Below, one piece after another: positions 47,895 to 55,427 of a stretch of DNA of 61,843 nt. The position numbers and the translations under genes were made by a program. The stretch comes from a virus, in IMG/VR virus record IMGVR_UViG_3300048813_000081, positions 1 to 61,843 of that record; one strand, 5' to 3'. Numbering within the stretch: the first letter of the stretch is position 1; each line of letters starts with the position of its first letter. The notes under the pieces were generated by a model that made no database searches, was not told the DNA's origin, and worked only from the letters and a program-made list of their open reading frames with translations.

Positions 47895-49868
47895 TTATTT
47901 AACTCCTTGTAGGACGGTATTTGTATAAGCTTCTGGATTGTTAACATGCAACTTATCTACTGCTGCACGAACTCTAACTGGATCACCAGATTCTAGTTCT
48001 GCCTTGACGGATTTTCTGACTACATTACGGGCGAACTTTTCGGCTTCTTCGTCTGACAACACTTTAGGTGTGCCGTCGTCGTTTTGCATACGACCTGATT
48101 TAGCGAAGGATACCATTGATTCAAATTTATCTGGAACCATAGCTTGAGCTGCTGCTTTCTGCTCATCAGTGCCATTCTCTAGGACTGCAGCTACACGTTT
48201 ACGAATTACACCGGCTGCATAAGCTTCAGGACTGGTGATTTCTGGCTTATTTGCTACGACATAAGCAATGACTTCTTCGATAGTGCCTGATTCGTATACT
48301 GCGTTTACCGCTCCAGACTTACCATTCTTCTTAAGTTCTTCGCGCTTTGCTAATGTTTCGTCAGCCTTCTTAATAGGATTTGGAACATCTTTGCGCTTGG
48401 AGAACATTACTATAAGGTCTTCACGTGAGCCGTTGAAGTATATGTCATCATTAGCTTTCTTCTCAGCTAATTTTTTATCAGCCCAGGCTTCTGGGTTAGC
48501 CCAGCCTTTTTCAGTTGCAAAATTTATGAAGTCTTCTCTAGTTCGTAACATACGATATTTCTCCCGATTTAATATTTTTTGGCAGTGTTCTTTTATTAAC
48601 TGATTGGCACTTTCAATAGTTATACACTGAAGCTGTTCAAATAGCACCTTAAATGATTTTAAATTTTGCTTAAACACTTTCCCGCAAATGGGACAAATCA
48701 TTGCCCGTTTCTTGACATAATTACCACACGTCAAACAGAGTCGTAAGTCAACACCAGCTATAGTATCGCGCTTTGTACGCGTCCCGTAATCATCTAAAGT
48801 CCATGACCTTCGTATCCATGGTGGTCCATGCTGCCCTACATTATTAACATGATCAATTAATATAGCTGGTTCATTATCTTCAGTTGGACGAAGTACACGA
48901 CCTATTTGTTGTAAATATACAATTTTTGATTTAGTAGGGCGCAGGAATATACCGCACTTTGCGCCGGGGAAATTATACCCTTCAGTCAATATATTCGCCG
49001 ACATGACACATTTAATTTGTCCTGTTTTAAACTGCTGCAAAATTGTTCGACGTTCAGTATCAGACAAGCCGCCATCTATACCGGAGGATGGTATGCCGTT
49101 ATCATTAAATAATTGTACGGTTTCGTATACGGATCTAACGTTTGGACAAAATACTAATGTAGGTTTTCCACCGCTTAATGTACGATAATGCTCAATCACA
49201 TCACCAAATATAACCTTTGAGTTGTCATCGAACCATTTATTGATAGCCTTTGGGTTGTAATCACCGCCTATAACATCCCAATCTTGACGATTCTGCTCTA
49301 CCAAAGCTGCTGTTTTGGATGGTATGTATAATTTGGGTTTAGCTAAGTATCCTTGCTGAATTAATATTTCAATAGACGGACCTTCAATTAGAATATCGAA
49401 ATTTTCGCGTAATGGTTTGCGATCAGTCCTGCGTGGCGTGCCACTTAATCCTAATATTTTTGCTTTATTATTAAAACACCTTGCATAACTAGATGCATTA
49501 CTTCGATGGCATTCATCGACGATAACTAGTGAGGGAGTAGGTAAAGTATCTAATTTCTTTCTAGCCAGAGTTTGAACCATGCATACGTATGTGTTTGCAG
49601 AAGGATCGTATGGATACTTGGAAGCTATATAGCTATGGGGTATCTGGGCTTCAGCAAGATAATCGGATACTTGTTGGCATAATTCCCGAATATGCACCGT
49701 AAAAAATACAACTGCTTTCGGATTATGTTTATGCAGTTCTTGAATGAGCGACATTGCAATATGAGATTTACCCGCGCCAGTAGCAAGCTGAAGCAGTACT
49801 CTGTCGTGCGACTTCCAGGCATCACATATTTGCTGAATTAGATTTAATTGATAGTCACGCAATTGCAT
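47895..49868 (-). CDS. SF2 (DEAD/DEAH-type) DNA helicase
   Basis: The ATG at 49868 (MQLRDYQ) is preferred over a GTG 6 codons earlier because family members start at this Q motif. Motifs run in order: LQLATGAGKSHIA (I), LVIVDECHRSN (II), ILGLSGTPRR (III), LVFCPNVRS (IV), ILTEGYNFPG (V) and LQQIGRVLRP (VI). Residues about 370-400 hold a four-cysteine zinc finger (CLTCGNYVKKRAMICPICGK). The remaining 250 residues are helical and acidic, with no motif I recognise. It may remodel origin or recombination DNA. Confidence 0.9.
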   Translation of the reverse strand: MQLRDYQLNLIQQICDAWKSHDRVLLQLATGAGKSHIAMSLIQELHKHNPKAVVFFTVHIRELCQQVSDYLAEAQIPHSYIASKYPYDPSANTYVCMVQTLARKKLDTLPTPSLVIVDECHRSNASSYARCFNNKAKILGLSGTPRRTDRKPLRENFDILIEGPSIEILIQQGYLAKPKLYIPSKTAALVEQNRQDWDVIGGDYNPKAINKWFDDNSKVIFGDVIEHYRTLSGGKPTLVFCPNVRSVYETVQLFNDNGIPSSGIDGGLSDTERRTILQQFKTGQIKCVMSANILTEGYNFPGAKCGIFLRPTKSKIVYLQQIGRVLRPTEDNEPAILIDHVNNVGQHGPPWIRRSWTLDDYGTRTKRDTIAGVDLRLCLTCGNYVKKRAMICPICGKVFKQNLKSFKVLFEQLQCITIESANQLIKEHCQKILNREKYRMLRTREDFINFATEKGWANPEAWADKKLAEKKANDDIYFNGSREDLIVMFSKRKDVPNPIKKADETLAKREELKKNGKSGAVNAVYESGTIEEVIAYVVANKPEITSPEAYAAGVIRKRVAAVLENGTDEQKAAAQAMVPDKFESMVSFAKSGRMQNDDGTPKVLSDEEAEKFARNVVRKSVKAELESGDPVRVRAAVDKLHVNNPEAYTNTVLQGVK

Positions 49869-49907
49869 AGTAATATGATAGGTCACTTGTTTGAATTTGA
49901 ACTAATT

Positions 49908-50393
49908 ATGAGTAAAAATAAACCACATGGTAACCAGCGGCATGGATTAAGTCATCATCCAATACATAGATTATGGGATGGTATTAAGCATCGTTGTAAT
50001 AATTCCGATTCTCAGGATTACCATAACTACGGTGGACGGGGAATTACTGTTTGCGATAAATGGAATAATAGTTTTGAATTATTCTATGAATGGGCAATCA
50101 ATAATGGTTGGCAGACTGGATTGCAGATTGATAGATATCCTGACAACAATGGCAATTATGAACCAAACAACTGTAGATTTGTTACTTCTAAAGAAAACAA
50201 TAACAATAGGAGAAATAATATCAAAATTCAATATGGTGATAATTCATACAGTTTATCTCAATTAGTGAAACATTTTAATTGTGTTAGTTATGGAACCGCG
50301 AAAGAAAGGATTAGAACTTATAACTGGGATACCATCAAAGCTTGTTCTACTCCTGCGGGACAATATGTGCATCGTAATCAGTATATGGAGTAG
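49908..50393 (+). CDS. HNH homing endonuclease (GGRGI type)
   Basis: The 161-residue protein contains HGLSHHPIHRLWDGIKHRCN, YHNYGGRGITVCDKWNN, GLQIDRYPDNNGNYEPNNCR and FVTSKENNNNRRNN, an HNH-superfamily arrangement, and ends with the YSLSQLVKHFN ... RIRTYNWDTIKA DNA-binding module. It is a close paralogue of the 51923 protein. It lies divergently between helicase and small minus-strand genes. Confidence 0.85.
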   Translation: MSKNKPHGNQRHGLSHHPIHRLWDGIKHRCNNSDSQDYHNYGGRGITVCDKWNNSFELFYEWAINNGWQTGLQIDRYPDNNGNYEPNNCRFVTSKENNNNRRNNIKIQYGDNSYSLSQLVKHFNCVSYGTAKERIRTYNWDTIKACSTPAGQYVHRNQYME

Positions 50394-50409
50394 CTGGATT
50401 GGGTACGGT

Positions 50410-50580
50410 CTAAGCATCGCTATTTAATAATTCATCACAGGCTAAATCAAAACATTTCTGGCAGGCAATGCACCATTTTAAGTCACCAGTTAATTGAAAT
50501 GCACGACAACCAGAAGTGAGTGTATTACACCAACCGCATATACCATCATACCAATGAGGATTAACATAAATTTTATTCAT
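50410..50580 (-). CDS. Cysteine-rich small protein
   Basis: The ATG at 50580 overlaps the upstream stop (ATGA). The 56-residue product has CGWCNTLTSGCRAF and WCIACQKCFDLAC groups and probably binds zinc. No specific role is visible. Confidence 0.5.
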   Translation of the reverse strand: MNKIYVNPHWYDGICGWCNTLTSGCRAFQLTGDLKWCIACQKCFDLACDELLNSDA

Positions 50581-50953
50581 CAGATAACCGCTTCCGGGCT
50601 TCATCTATAAATTCTGCAACTAATTCACTGTATGGCTGAAACGGATCATATTGATCGCAATCGCGTAATTCAGCCGTTAGGAGTAACGCTAAATCGCGAA
50701 CTTTGATTTCATACTGAGCTTCGTCTAAGGCTTCGGCTAATTCAGTGATATGTTCATAATCAGCTTTATTCGTACGGGTTAATTCCTGCAGGAGGTATTG
50801 CATGTCTCTCCATCTATGCCATGCCGTAGGGCAATGCAAACACTGCCAATAGAGCCCACCATCGTATACTTCGGGTATTTCTACCGTAACTATATTTTTA
50901 GTTTCGTTACAGTCCGGGCAGATGCCTAGTTCGTTATAGGGTTTTAGTTTCAT
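50573..50953 (-). CDS. Zinc-ribbon plus helical protein
   Basis: The 126-residue protein starts with a zinc ribbon (GICPDCNETKN ... WQCLHCPTAWHRW). It then has a long coiled-coil helix (EHITELAEALDEAQYEIKVR). It overlaps both neighbours slightly. No enzyme domain is seen. Confidence 0.5.
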   Translation of the reverse strand: MKLKPYNELGICPDCNETKNIVTVEIPEVYDGGLYWQCLHCPTAWHRWRDMQYLLQELTRTNKADYEHITELAEALDEAQYEIKVRDLALLLTAELRDCDQYDPFQPYSELVAEFIDEARKRLSDE

Positions 50954-51125
50954 AAATTCTCCGTTTAATAGTTTTCTTATCAGCTACACGTAATAACAAT
51001 CGCTCCAGTTTACGACCTTCATGCCTGCGTAATTCTTCCATCCCCTCAAAATCCTTACAACGATTCATAGCATTATGCCATTCAGCTATAGCGACCTGAA
51101 GTTCTTGCTGGAATTTAGTTAACAC
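50934..51125 (-). CDS. Unknown 63-residue helical protein
   Basis: Helical and charged (LTKFQQELQVAIAEWHNAMN, RLLLRVADKKTIKRRI). First gene of the minus-strand block next to the divergent 51.15 kb promoter region. No domain is recognised. Confidence 0.45.
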   Translation of the reverse strand: MLTKFQQELQVAIAEWHNAMNRCKDFEGMEELRRHEGRKLERLLLRVADKKTIKRRIYETKTL

Positions 51126-51153
51126 AGTTTAATTATCCTCCGCAGTACGATGC

Positions 51154-51162
51154 TGATATTAT
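51154..51162 (+). promoter_or_regulatory. Extended -10 element for the nuclease-helicase operon
   Basis: TGATATTAT matches TGnTATAAT at all but one position. It lies 36 bases upstream of the first gene of a long plus-strand operon, with an AGGAGG site in between. Confidence 0.45.
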
Positions 51163-51198
51163 AGACAGGAATTTATAGGAGGTAACTAATTATTAAGC

Positions 51199-51396
51199 AT
51201 GCATAAACAAATCTTTACATTAGACGTAACCTGCTGCTCTAAGGTATGGTACGCGACGAAAGAACTTGCTAAGCTGACGCTAGAAGCTAAACAGATTATT
51301 AAATATAACACGCCCAAGGCATACGTATATAAATGCCCGCATTGCAATGGGTTTCACATTAGTTCGGGGAAGCGTGCATGTACGACCAGCAGATAA
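51199..51396 (+). CDS. Small zinc-finger protein
   Basis: The 65-residue protein has an early CC and a YKCPHCNGFHISSGKR knuckle typical of short phage zinc-finger proteins. A strong AGGAGG site is upstream at longer than usual spacing. It overlaps the next gene by 19 bases. Confidence 0.5.
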   Translation: MHKQIFTLDVTCCSKVWYATKELAKLTLEAKQIIKYNTPKAYVYKCPHCNGFHISSGKRACTTSR

Positions 51397-51761
51397 CCAT
51401 AGACTACGCCCTAAATCTATTCCAGGGGAAGTTTATACACGTTCAGGAAATTAAACAGCTAAAACCCCACGAAAAAACTGACCTACACAGCGGCTTCACC
51501 CGGCTGGCAGATCAGTTAGAACTGTCGCTAGTCCATCTGGCTATCATAGCAACATTCGATGAATCTAGTATTGATAAATTATTAGACTTATCTTATTCTT
51601 TCGAAGGGATTAAATCTATCTTAGCTGCTAAGGCTGTACAGGATTATAGAGATACTGTAGTATCGTGCAGGTTTCCGATTAGTGGTGTGCGGAGTTTACT
51701 GCGGAGATTAGGGGTCATAGACCCACTGAAGGAATATTATCGTTATGTTGCTACCCGGTGA
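51378..51761 (+). CDS. Unknown helical protein
   Basis: The 127-residue protein is helical (RLADQLELSLVHLAIIATFD, IKSILAAKAVQDYRDTVV) and has the look of a small DNA- or protein-binding adaptor. No family is recognised. It overlaps both neighbours, consistent with an early operon. Confidence 0.5.
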   Translation: MYDQQITIDYALNLFQGKFIHVQEIKQLKPHEKTDLHSGFTRLADQLELSLVHLAIIATFDESSIDKLLDLSYSFEGIKSILAAKAVQDYRDTVVSCRFPISGVRSLLRRLGVIDPLKEYYRYVATR

Positions 51762-51948
51762 TCAGAAAAAACATATGCCTACGGCTGCTGATTTAATTCA
51801 TGACATACATGATATATTGCAAAACTTTGAATCGCGCATAAATAGTTTAGAAGAAAACCAGAAACTGGTTTTTAGTAGTGTGATTGATTTGCAGAATAGA
51901 GTTAGTTTGTTGGAGGGTGAGGATGAGTCGACCACATCAGGGTCCTGA
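51745..51948 (+). CDS. Small coiled-coil protein
   Basis: The product (67 residues from 51745, or 57 from an ATG at 51775) ends in a heptad pattern (DILQNFESRINSLEENQKLV, then VIDLQNRVSLLEGE). Its last codons overlap the start of the inserted HNH gene, so its C terminus (DESTTSGS) may not be original. Confidence 0.45.
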   Translation: MLLPGDQKKHMPTAADLIHDIHDILQNFESRINSLEENQKLVFSSVIDLQNRVSLLEGEDESTTSGS

Positions 51949-52579
51949 TTTAGCAGGACAAACATTCGGTCGATATACCGTTATCGAACGTGCTCATTTG
52001 GATAAATCAAGAGAACGGCACTGGTTATGTAGATGTGAATGCGGTACTATAACGTCCTCACCTTCTACATCATGCCTGAAAAGTGGACAAGCTAAATCCT
52101 GCGGTTGCTTGCACAAAGAAATTGTAGCTGATCAAATGCGTATTCGGGCTAGAACGCATGGATTATCCAAACATCCAATTCATAAATTATGGTTTAAGAT
52201 TAAAGAACGTTGTTATAATCCGAATTGCCAATCATATCCTATTTATGGTGGACGGGGTATTGCTATGTGTCAAGAGTGGTTGGATAATTTCCAAACATTC
52301 TACGATTGGGCTACTAATAATGGCTATAAACGCGGTTTGCAGATTGATCGCTTCCCCGATCAGAGTGGTAATTACGAACCGGGCAACTGTAGATTTGTTA
52401 CCAGCAAGGAGAATAACCGTAATCGGCGGGATAATGTTTATTTAGATTATCAAGGAAAGAGGTATTCTTTACCAGAATTTATAGAACTATTTGGTGCTGT
52501 TAAAGCTGACTGCGCTAGATTACGTATCCGACGTGGATGGAATCCATTACAAGCTTGTTTGGAGCCTAATCGTAGATGA
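51923..52579 (+). CDS. HNH homing endonuclease (GGRGI type) with extra N-terminal domain
   Basis: The ATG at 51923 has a GGGTGAGG site. Residues 1-65 form a zinc-ribbon-like module (FGRYTVIERAHLDKSRERHW, CRCECGT, CGCLHKE). The rest parallels the 49908 protein: HGLSKHPIHKLWFKIKERCY, YPIYGGRGIAMCQEW, GLQIDRFPDQSGNYEPGNCR, FVTSKENNRNRRDN, then YSLPEFIELFG ... RIRRGWNPLQAC. Its stop overlaps the next ATG. It is a free-standing mobile endonuclease inside the nuclease operon. Confidence 0.85.
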   Translation: MSRPHQGPDLAGQTFGRYTVIERAHLDKSRERHWLCRCECGTITSSPSTSCLKSGQAKSCGCLHKEIVADQMRIRARTHGLSKHPIHKLWFKIKERCYNPNCQSYPIYGGRGIAMCQEWLDNFQTFYDWATNNGYKRGLQIDRFPDQSGNYEPGNCRFVTSKENNRNRRDNVYLDYQGKRYSLPEFIELFGAVKADCARLRIRRGWNPLQACLEPNRR

Positions 52580-53436
52580 CTCAAGGAACTATTCATGTGC
52601 ACGCATCGTCCCTGGATAATTTCCTGGACTGCCGACGAAGAATGCTAGCTAATAATTATGGTTCTATGCTTAAAAAAGCGGGCTATGAAGTTCGGGAACA
52701 AGTACAGTATGTAACTGGTAATGTTGGGTCTGGTATACATGCTTCAGCACATCATTATAATGAACATTATATGAAAACTGGTTTACTGCCAGATGAGAAA
52801 ATATTTCAAGAAGGTATCGAAATAGGCTTTGCCGAATTCAAACGTCGTACATTGATGGATATGGAAACTAAAGAAGTCAGATTCACATTAGCATTTCCAG
52901 ATTATGATGCTATTAAAAAACATATGACTGAATACGCTAGAGTTTATGCTGATATTGTTTTACCTAGCGGGAAGACTGAATTAAGTGAACAGCATTTTGA
53001 TATTCCTATATTGGCGGCGGATGATAAGTTTCCAGCTTTTCATTATAAATCCACACTGGATAGATATGGAGATTTCACGTTGCGGGATCTTAAAACTGGA
53101 AAAGTTAAAACTCCTGCTATGGCACAATGTGGTACATATGTATGGCTATTAACTCAAGCTGGGTACGAAGTAAAAAACGTACAATTGGATTATTTAATCC
53201 GTCCAAGAGATGGAGAACCACCAGAACATGTAATAATTAAATACGATGCAGCTGCCTGTATGAAATTAAGCCAATATGCTACAGTTGCATTGATAAATGA
53301 CTTGAAAGAATTCATTCAAACGGGAAACTTGGATCATGTCCTCCCGAATCCCCGGAGTGAAAACTGTAGTCTATTCATGTGTCCTCTCTACTCCACGTCG
53401 TCATGTAGCGGATGGCAAAGCAAAGGTATGAAGTGA
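52576..53436 (+). CDS. PD-(D/E)XK nuclease, Cas4/RecB-like with likely Fe-S cluster
   Basis: The 286-residue protein has the RecB/Cas4 order: early FLDCRRRM with Cys19, GNVGSGIHASAHHYNEHY with the motif-I histidine, YKSTLDRYGDFTLRDLKTGK with the D...DxK active site, and QCGTYVWLLTQAGY with the motif-III Q/Y. Three cysteines at the end (264, 269, 277) with Cys19 are the arrangement that holds a 4Fe-4S cluster in AddB/Cas4-type enzymes, although their spacing is atypical. It probably processes DNA ends with the annealing protein. Confidence 0.8.
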   Translation: MTQGTIHVHASSLDNFLDCRRRMLANNYGSMLKKAGYEVREQVQYVTGNVGSGIHASAHHYNEHYMKTGLLPDEKIFQEGIEIGFAEFKRRTLMDMETKEVRFTLAFPDYDAIKKHMTEYARVYADIVLPSGKTELSEQHFDIPILAADDKFPAFHYKSTLDRYGDFTLRDLKTGKVKTPAMAQCGTYVWLLTQAGYEVKNVQLDYLIRPRDGEPPEHVIIKYDAAACMKLSQYATVALINDLKEFIQTGNLDHVLPNPRSENCSLFMCPLYSTSSCSGWQSKGMK

Positions 53437-53642
53437 TAAATAACGCTATATATATAATCGCCCTAGTAATTATAAGCATGCTGTCTTACGACTCCGGTTA
53501 TACAACCGGTACATCAGACGCAACCAAAAATATTACCGATCAGTTCACTGCTGACTTAGAGAATGTATTATTCGAAGGGCAGTATACACAGATACCAGCT
53601 AGGACGATGATTTTATTTAAGGGACTACATGTATTACGATAA
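53412..53642 (+). CDS. Small single-TM protein
   Basis: The 76-residue product has an early hydrophobic stretch (AIYIIALVIISMLSYDSGYT), a membrane anchor or signal, then a polar part. A GTG at 53433 with an AAAGG site is an alternative start that reduces overlap with the nuclease gene. Function unknown. Confidence 0.4.
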   Translation: MAKQRYEVINNAIYIIALVIISMLSYDSGYTTGTSDATKNITDQFTADLENVLFEGQYTQIPARTMILFKGLHVLR

Positions 53643-53808
53643 CACCCTCCGAACCGTACGCTACCTGGAACGCGCACATCGATACTACGAAGTTATACGC
53701 CAAGGAACAATTAAACAGTTATGCTTACTGGTAAACAGAAAACCGAAAGAGCCGAAGATTCTGAGATGGGAAGACATAAATATACGTCCCTTCCAGACGC
53801 ACACCTAG
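53629..53808 (+). CDS. Unknown 59-residue basic protein
   Basis: The ATG has an AAGGG site 6 bases upstream. The product (MYYDNTLRTVRYLERAHRYY ... RPFQTHT) is basic and aromatic. It overlaps the next frame by 43 bases, so one of the two may not be expressed. Confidence 0.4.
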   Translation: MYYDNTLRTVRYLERAHRYYEVIRQGTIKQLCLLVNRKPKEPKILRWEDINIRPFQTHT

Positions 53809-53924
53809 CCCACTTACTAAACATTGGCTGGAAACCAGACAGTCCGTTGATTAGAAAGTACGTACAGAAACATGGATTGCAAGAATTATTATTACAGTGG
53901 GGGGATGGAAATGTCGGACAGTGA
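53766..53924 (+). CDS. Unknown small protein
   Basis: From the ATG at 53766 (a longer start exists at 53721) the product reads MGRHKYTSLPDAHLAHLLNI and PLIRKYVQKHGLQELLLQWG, a small helical protein. No clear ribosome site is present. It overlaps neighbours on both sides. Confidence 0.35.
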   Translation: MGRHKYTSLPDAHLAHLLNIGWKPDSPLIRKYVQKHGLQELLLQWGDGNVGQ

Positions 53925-54108
53925 AAGAATAGAAAAATATTTTGATATCCTGTATCCCGATAGCATACTATCACTACGGATGATAGACAATGCTCAAGAA
54001 TTCTTAGCAGCATATCCTTTCTTCGGTCCTACGGTAGATTATCCAGTATACAGTCCTGGTGATGAGGTAGACGGCTCAGGGGAGGCGCTAGGTGTCGGTG
54101 ACAATTAA
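53911..54108 (+). CDS. Unknown acidic protein
   Basis: The start at 53911 follows a GGGGGG stretch (53905 is an alternative). The 65-residue product contains RIEKYFDILYPDSILSLRMI and FLAAYPFFGPTVDYPVYSPG and ends acidic. The following HNH gene overlaps its last codons. Confidence 0.4.
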   Translation: MSDSERIEKYFDILYPDSILSLRMIDNAQEFLAAYPFFGPTVDYPVYSPGDEVDGSGEALGVGDN

Positions 54109-54631
54109 AGGACAAACATATTGTTCCATTAGGACGCAGTTTCCTGATTTCCCTGGATTAACACAGATCCCAGGATATCCTGGTTATTATGCTAAGGAAA
54201 ATGGCGACATCTATGCATCGCGACGTAGTTATATGCCCAAGTTGTTGCACTATTATTTGAGTCCCAAAGGATATCATGTTGTAGATCTTTATAATAATTG
54301 GCAACGCAAAACAGTAACTGTCCATAAACTGATAATGTTAACATTTATAGGATCTAGGCCAGATGGGTTGAATGAAATTAGACATTTGGATGGCAATAAA
54401 GCAAATAATCATTTATCCAATTTGAAGTACGGAACATCCCAAGATAATGCAGACGATAAGAAACTGCATGGAACGTGTTACAAATCATTTGCTAAATGTC
54501 ATCCCGACCGTCCATTAGTAGGGAATGGTTTATGTAACTATTGCTATCAAAAACAATGGGCTTTACAAAACATAGAAAAAGTGAGAGAGTCTAAACGGGC
54601 TTACCAACTGAGGCGGAAACAACTAGCATGA
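54092..54631 (+). CDS. HNH homing endonuclease with NUMOD4 domain
   Basis: The start is a GTG with a GGGGAGG site. The 179-residue protein has a NUMOD4-type segment (IPGYPGYYAKENGDIYASRR), an HNH_3 core (TVTVHKLIMLTFIGSRPDGL, EIRHLDGNKANNHLSNLKYG, TSQDNADDKKLHGT) and a late zinc knuckle (AKCHPDRP ... CNYCYQKQ). Its start overlaps the upstream gene and its stop overlaps the next ATG, so it is fitted exactly into the operon. Confidence 0.9.
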   Translation: MSVTIKGQTYCSIRTQFPDFPGLTQIPGYPGYYAKENGDIYASRRSYMPKLLHYYLSPKGYHVVDLYNNWQRKTVTVHKLIMLTFIGSRPDGLNEIRHLDGNKANNHLSNLKYGTSQDNADDKKLHGTCYKSFAKCHPDRPLVGNGLCNYCYQKQWALQNIEKVRESKRAYQLRRKQLA

Positions 54632-54837
54632 AACATTCAGAATTCATACCTTATCCTACAACTAAAACCGACGTAGACTCCTGGCTTGAAGTAGGTAAAA
54701 TAGTCCTGAAAAACTTTCAGATGCATGAACGTACACAATATGCTGAATTTATATTCTTATGTTTAGGTATTATCTATTTCCTAGAGGCTATAGTTAAGAA
54801 CACGCTGGAGATGCTCCACGCCGGTGGAGTACACTGA
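54628..54837 (+). CDS. Small protein with hydrophobic segment
   Basis: The 69-residue protein has YAEFIFLCLGIIYFLEAIVK, a likely membrane helix, after a polar start. It is coupled to the HNH gene by an ATGA overlap. No family is recognised. Confidence 0.45.
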   Translation: MKHSEFIPYPTTKTDVDSWLEVGKIVLKNFQMHERTQYAEFIFLCLGIIYFLEAIVKNTLEMLHAGGVH

Positions 54838-54838
54838 T

Positions 54839-55051
54839 ATGAAACCAGAGCCAGATAACGTGCCAGTAACCTACCTCTATACCTTCGAAATCAACAAACC
54901 GCGTGTACCCGTTTGTGAATTGCGCGTACTATCGGAATCATATGAGTTAGCTAGGGAATTCTGTTTAAACTTTGCTGAGAAGCATCAAATACGGCAGGTA
55001 TCTGCAGTTGTGCATAAGCCAGGGAGGCGGAAACGTGTTAAAGACGCCTGA
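54839..55051 (+). CDS. Unknown 70-residue protein
   Basis: The ATG at 54839 follows a GGTGGAG site. The product (MKPEPDNVPVTYLYTFEINK ... KPGRRKRVKDA) is a small alpha/beta sequence with a basic end. It overlaps the VRR-NUC gene by 17 bases. Confidence 0.45.
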   Translation: MKPEPDNVPVTYLYTFEINKPRVPVCELRVLSESYELAREFCLNFAEKHQIRQVSAVVHKPGRRKRVKDA

Positions 55052-55427
55052 GAACATAGCTAAAGAGGCATTTAAGCGCCATACTATTCCCATTCAGACG
55101 CTGAAACTATTTAGCAATGTGCGCGGGAAGCTGTGGGCAGGACAGCCTATGACTCTTCGTGACGGTATGATTACATTAAAATTCCCCAGGAGATTAGATG
55201 TCGGTCTGCACGATGGCATGCCTGACCAGATAGGGTGGCGACAGATAGAGATTACACCAGATATGGTGGGCACCGTGATAGCACAGTTTACAGCTGTAGA
55301 ACTTAAACGTTTCGATGGCAAAGGTAAGATTACAGCAGAGCAAATAGATATGATTAATCTTATAAATAACCAGGGTGGATACGCTAAACTGGTAGATAGC
55401 GAAGAATCTATGAGGGAGTATTTCTAG
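55035..55427 (+). CDS. VRR-NUC nuclease
   Basis: The GTG at 55035 has a GGGAGG site and is preferred over the upstream frame inside the previous gene. The 130-residue protein has the VRR-NUC core: HDGMPDQIGWRQIEIT with Asp64, AVELKRFDGKGKITAEQI with Glu89, Lys91 and Gln103, then INNQGGYAKLVDSEE. Such stand-alone VRR nucleases cut branched or flap DNA and often neighbour SF3 helicases in phages. It overlaps the SF3 helicase start by one base. Confidence 0.8.
   Translation: MLKTPENIAKEAFKRHTIPIQTLKLFSNVRGKLWAGQPMTLRDGMITLKFPRRLDVGLHDGMPDQIGWRQIEITPDMVGTVIAQFTAVELKRFDGKGKITAEQIDMINLINNQGGYAKLVDSEESMREYF

Noticed and set aside
53721-53765. Upstream start for the 53766-53924 frame.
   Set aside because: It has no ribosome site and increases overlap with the 53629 gene.
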